Origin: Ruminococcaceae bacterium UBA1213
GTDB taxonomy: Bacteria; Bacillota; Clostridia; Oscillospirales; Acutalibacteraceae
Assembly: GCA_002309275.1 (NCBI GenBank)
Contig: DBXL01000073.1
Location: 1-6,091, forward strand
Length of the DNA: 6,091 bases
Direction of reading: 5' to 3'
Made by a program: the position numbers and the translations under genes. Numbering within the stretch: the first letter of the stretch is position 1; each line of letters begins with the position of its first letter. The notes beneath the pieces are model-generated. The model saw only the letters and a list, made by a program, of their open reading frames with translations. It was not told the origin of the DNA and made no database searches. This document shows, piece after piece, positions 5,414 to 6,091 of the stretch.

Positions 5414-6091
5414 TTATTTGCCTGCAACTGCTGCTGCAACCTCTGCTGCAAAGTCGTCTTCACGCTTCTCAAGACCTTCGCCCTTTTCAAAACGTACAAA
5501 ATCAACGATTTCAATCTTGCCGCCAAGTGCTTTTGCGGTCTGTGCTGTGTACTGGTCAACCTTGAGCTTGTTGTCCTTTACGAATATCTGATTTACAAGG
5601 CAGTTTTCTTCATAGTACTTGCCAATCTTACCCATAACTATCTTCTGTGCAATAGCCTCAGGCTTGCCTTCGTTGATAACCTGCTCTGTCATAATCTTCT
5701 TTTCATGCTCGATAACTTCATCAGGTACCTGTGCTTTATTCAGATATGACGGATTTGCTGCTGCTACCTGCATAGCGATATCCTTTGCATAAGTCTTGAA
5801 TTCGTCTTTATCTGCAAGGTCTGTATCAAACTTAACCATAACGGAAATCTTGCCGCCCATGTGGATATAGGTTGCAACAGTGCCTTCATAGCGTACAAAA
5901 CGGCGGATAATCATATTTTCGCCGATTGTCTGGATTTTCTCCTGAAGAAGGTCTGCAACGGTCATTTCTGTGCCGGCAGCTTTCTTTGTGAGAAGGTCTG
6001 CAACGTCAGCAGGATTCTCTGCAAGAACTGTATTGGCAACTGTCTTTACAAACTCCTGGAAATCTGCATTCTTTGCAACGAAGTCTGTTTC
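5414..6091 (-). CDS. tsf: Translation elongation factor Ts, 3' part (start outside window)
   Basis: EF-Ts is the cytoplasmic guanine-nucleotide exchange factor that releases GDP from EF-Tu. The frame is open to the window edge, giving 225 visible residues. They begin with ETDFVAKN, the family signature whose Asp-Phe pair inserts into EF-Tu (Asp80/Phe81 in E. coli). About 75-80 N-terminal residues, including the UBA-like domain, must therefore lie beyond position 6091. Also visible are GENMIIRRFVRYEG and YIHMGGKISVMV of the core domain, NPSYLNKAQVP, and a C-terminus ending in VRFEKGEGLEKREDDFAAEV, which is usual for the family. The Met at 5965 is internal, not a start, because the conserved motif lies upstream of it in the same frame. 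The stop is TAA, followed 15 bp later by an intrinsic terminator. rpsB normally lies upstream in this group; that is family knowledge and is not visible here. Confidence 0.97.
   Translation of the reverse strand, partial: ETDFVAKNADFQEFVKTVANTVLAENPADVADLLTKKAAGTEMTVADLLQEKIQTIGENMIIRRFVRYEGTVATYIHMGGKISVMVKFDTDLADKDEFKTYAKDIAMQVAAANPSYLNKAQVPDEVIEHEKKIMTEQVINEGKPEAIAQKIVMGKIGKYYEENCLVNQIFVKDNKLKVDQYTAQTAKALGGKIEIVDFVRFEKGEGLEKREDDFAAEVAAAVAGK

Noticed and set aside
5414..5965. Complete 183-residue EF-Ts starting at Met 5965
   Set aside because: The frame continues upstream to the window edge and contains the conserved ETDFVAKN motif, so the Met is internal and the gene is cut by the window.
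1..6091. CRISPR array, tRNA, rRNA, insertion sequence or phage genes
   Set aside because: No regularly spaced direct repeats, tRNA cloverleaf, rRNA-like stretch, transposase or integrase frame was seen; almost all of the window is accounted for by seven core genes.

Overview
The window is a segment of a core housekeeping cluster, with every gene on the minus strand. Read in the direction of transcription (from high to low coordinates) it runs tsf (3' part only), pyrH, frr, uppS, cdsA, dxr, rseP. This order (elongation factor Ts, UMP kinase, ribosome recycling factor, undecaprenyl-PP synthase, CDP-DAG synthase, DXP reductoisomerase, site-2 protease) is the classic Firmicutes arrangement. AT-rich DNA, strong AGGAGG-type ribosome binding sites, the DXP route for isoprenoids and the protein sequences suggest a Clostridia member, perhaps Ruminococcus/Oscillospiraceae-like. 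The class-level call is firm; the genus-level hint is an impression that was not searched.

Layout. 5414-6091 is the 3' three quarters of tsf, followed by a near-textbook intrinsic terminator (5359-5399). Directly after it is a consensus-like sigma-A promoter (TTTACA, 17 nt, TAAAAT; 5319-5347) that starts a second transcription unit at pyrH (4576-5283). frr (3993-4547) follows at 28 bp. A 125-bp gap then carries a 14-bp GC-rich hairpin (3942-3972) before uppS (3160-3867). uppS, cdsA (2336-3157) and dxr (1190-2329) are packed within a few bases of each other. Between dxr and rseP (23-1081) the spacing opens to about 108 bp, filled by a nested palindromic element (core 1127-1163, outer arms 1099-1109 and 1192-1202).

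How the genes work together. tsf and frr serve translation (EF-Tu recycling, post-termination ribosome splitting). pyrH makes UDP for RNA and for UDP-sugars. dxr feeds isoprenoid precursors, which uppS condenses into the C55 carrier lipid for the cell wall. cdsA makes the activated lipid for phospholipid synthesis. rseP cleaves membrane proteins within the bilayer. The cluster couples translation, nucleotide supply and envelope growth.

No novel defence, mobile or biosynthetic system is visible. The parts that deserve attention are non-coding: the terminator/promoter handover before pyrH, the frr-uppS hairpin, and the palindrome before rseP, which also makes the rseP start uncertain. Several genes have in-frame GTG codons just upstream of a better-placed ATG; the starts chosen here follow ribosome binding sites and family N-termini.
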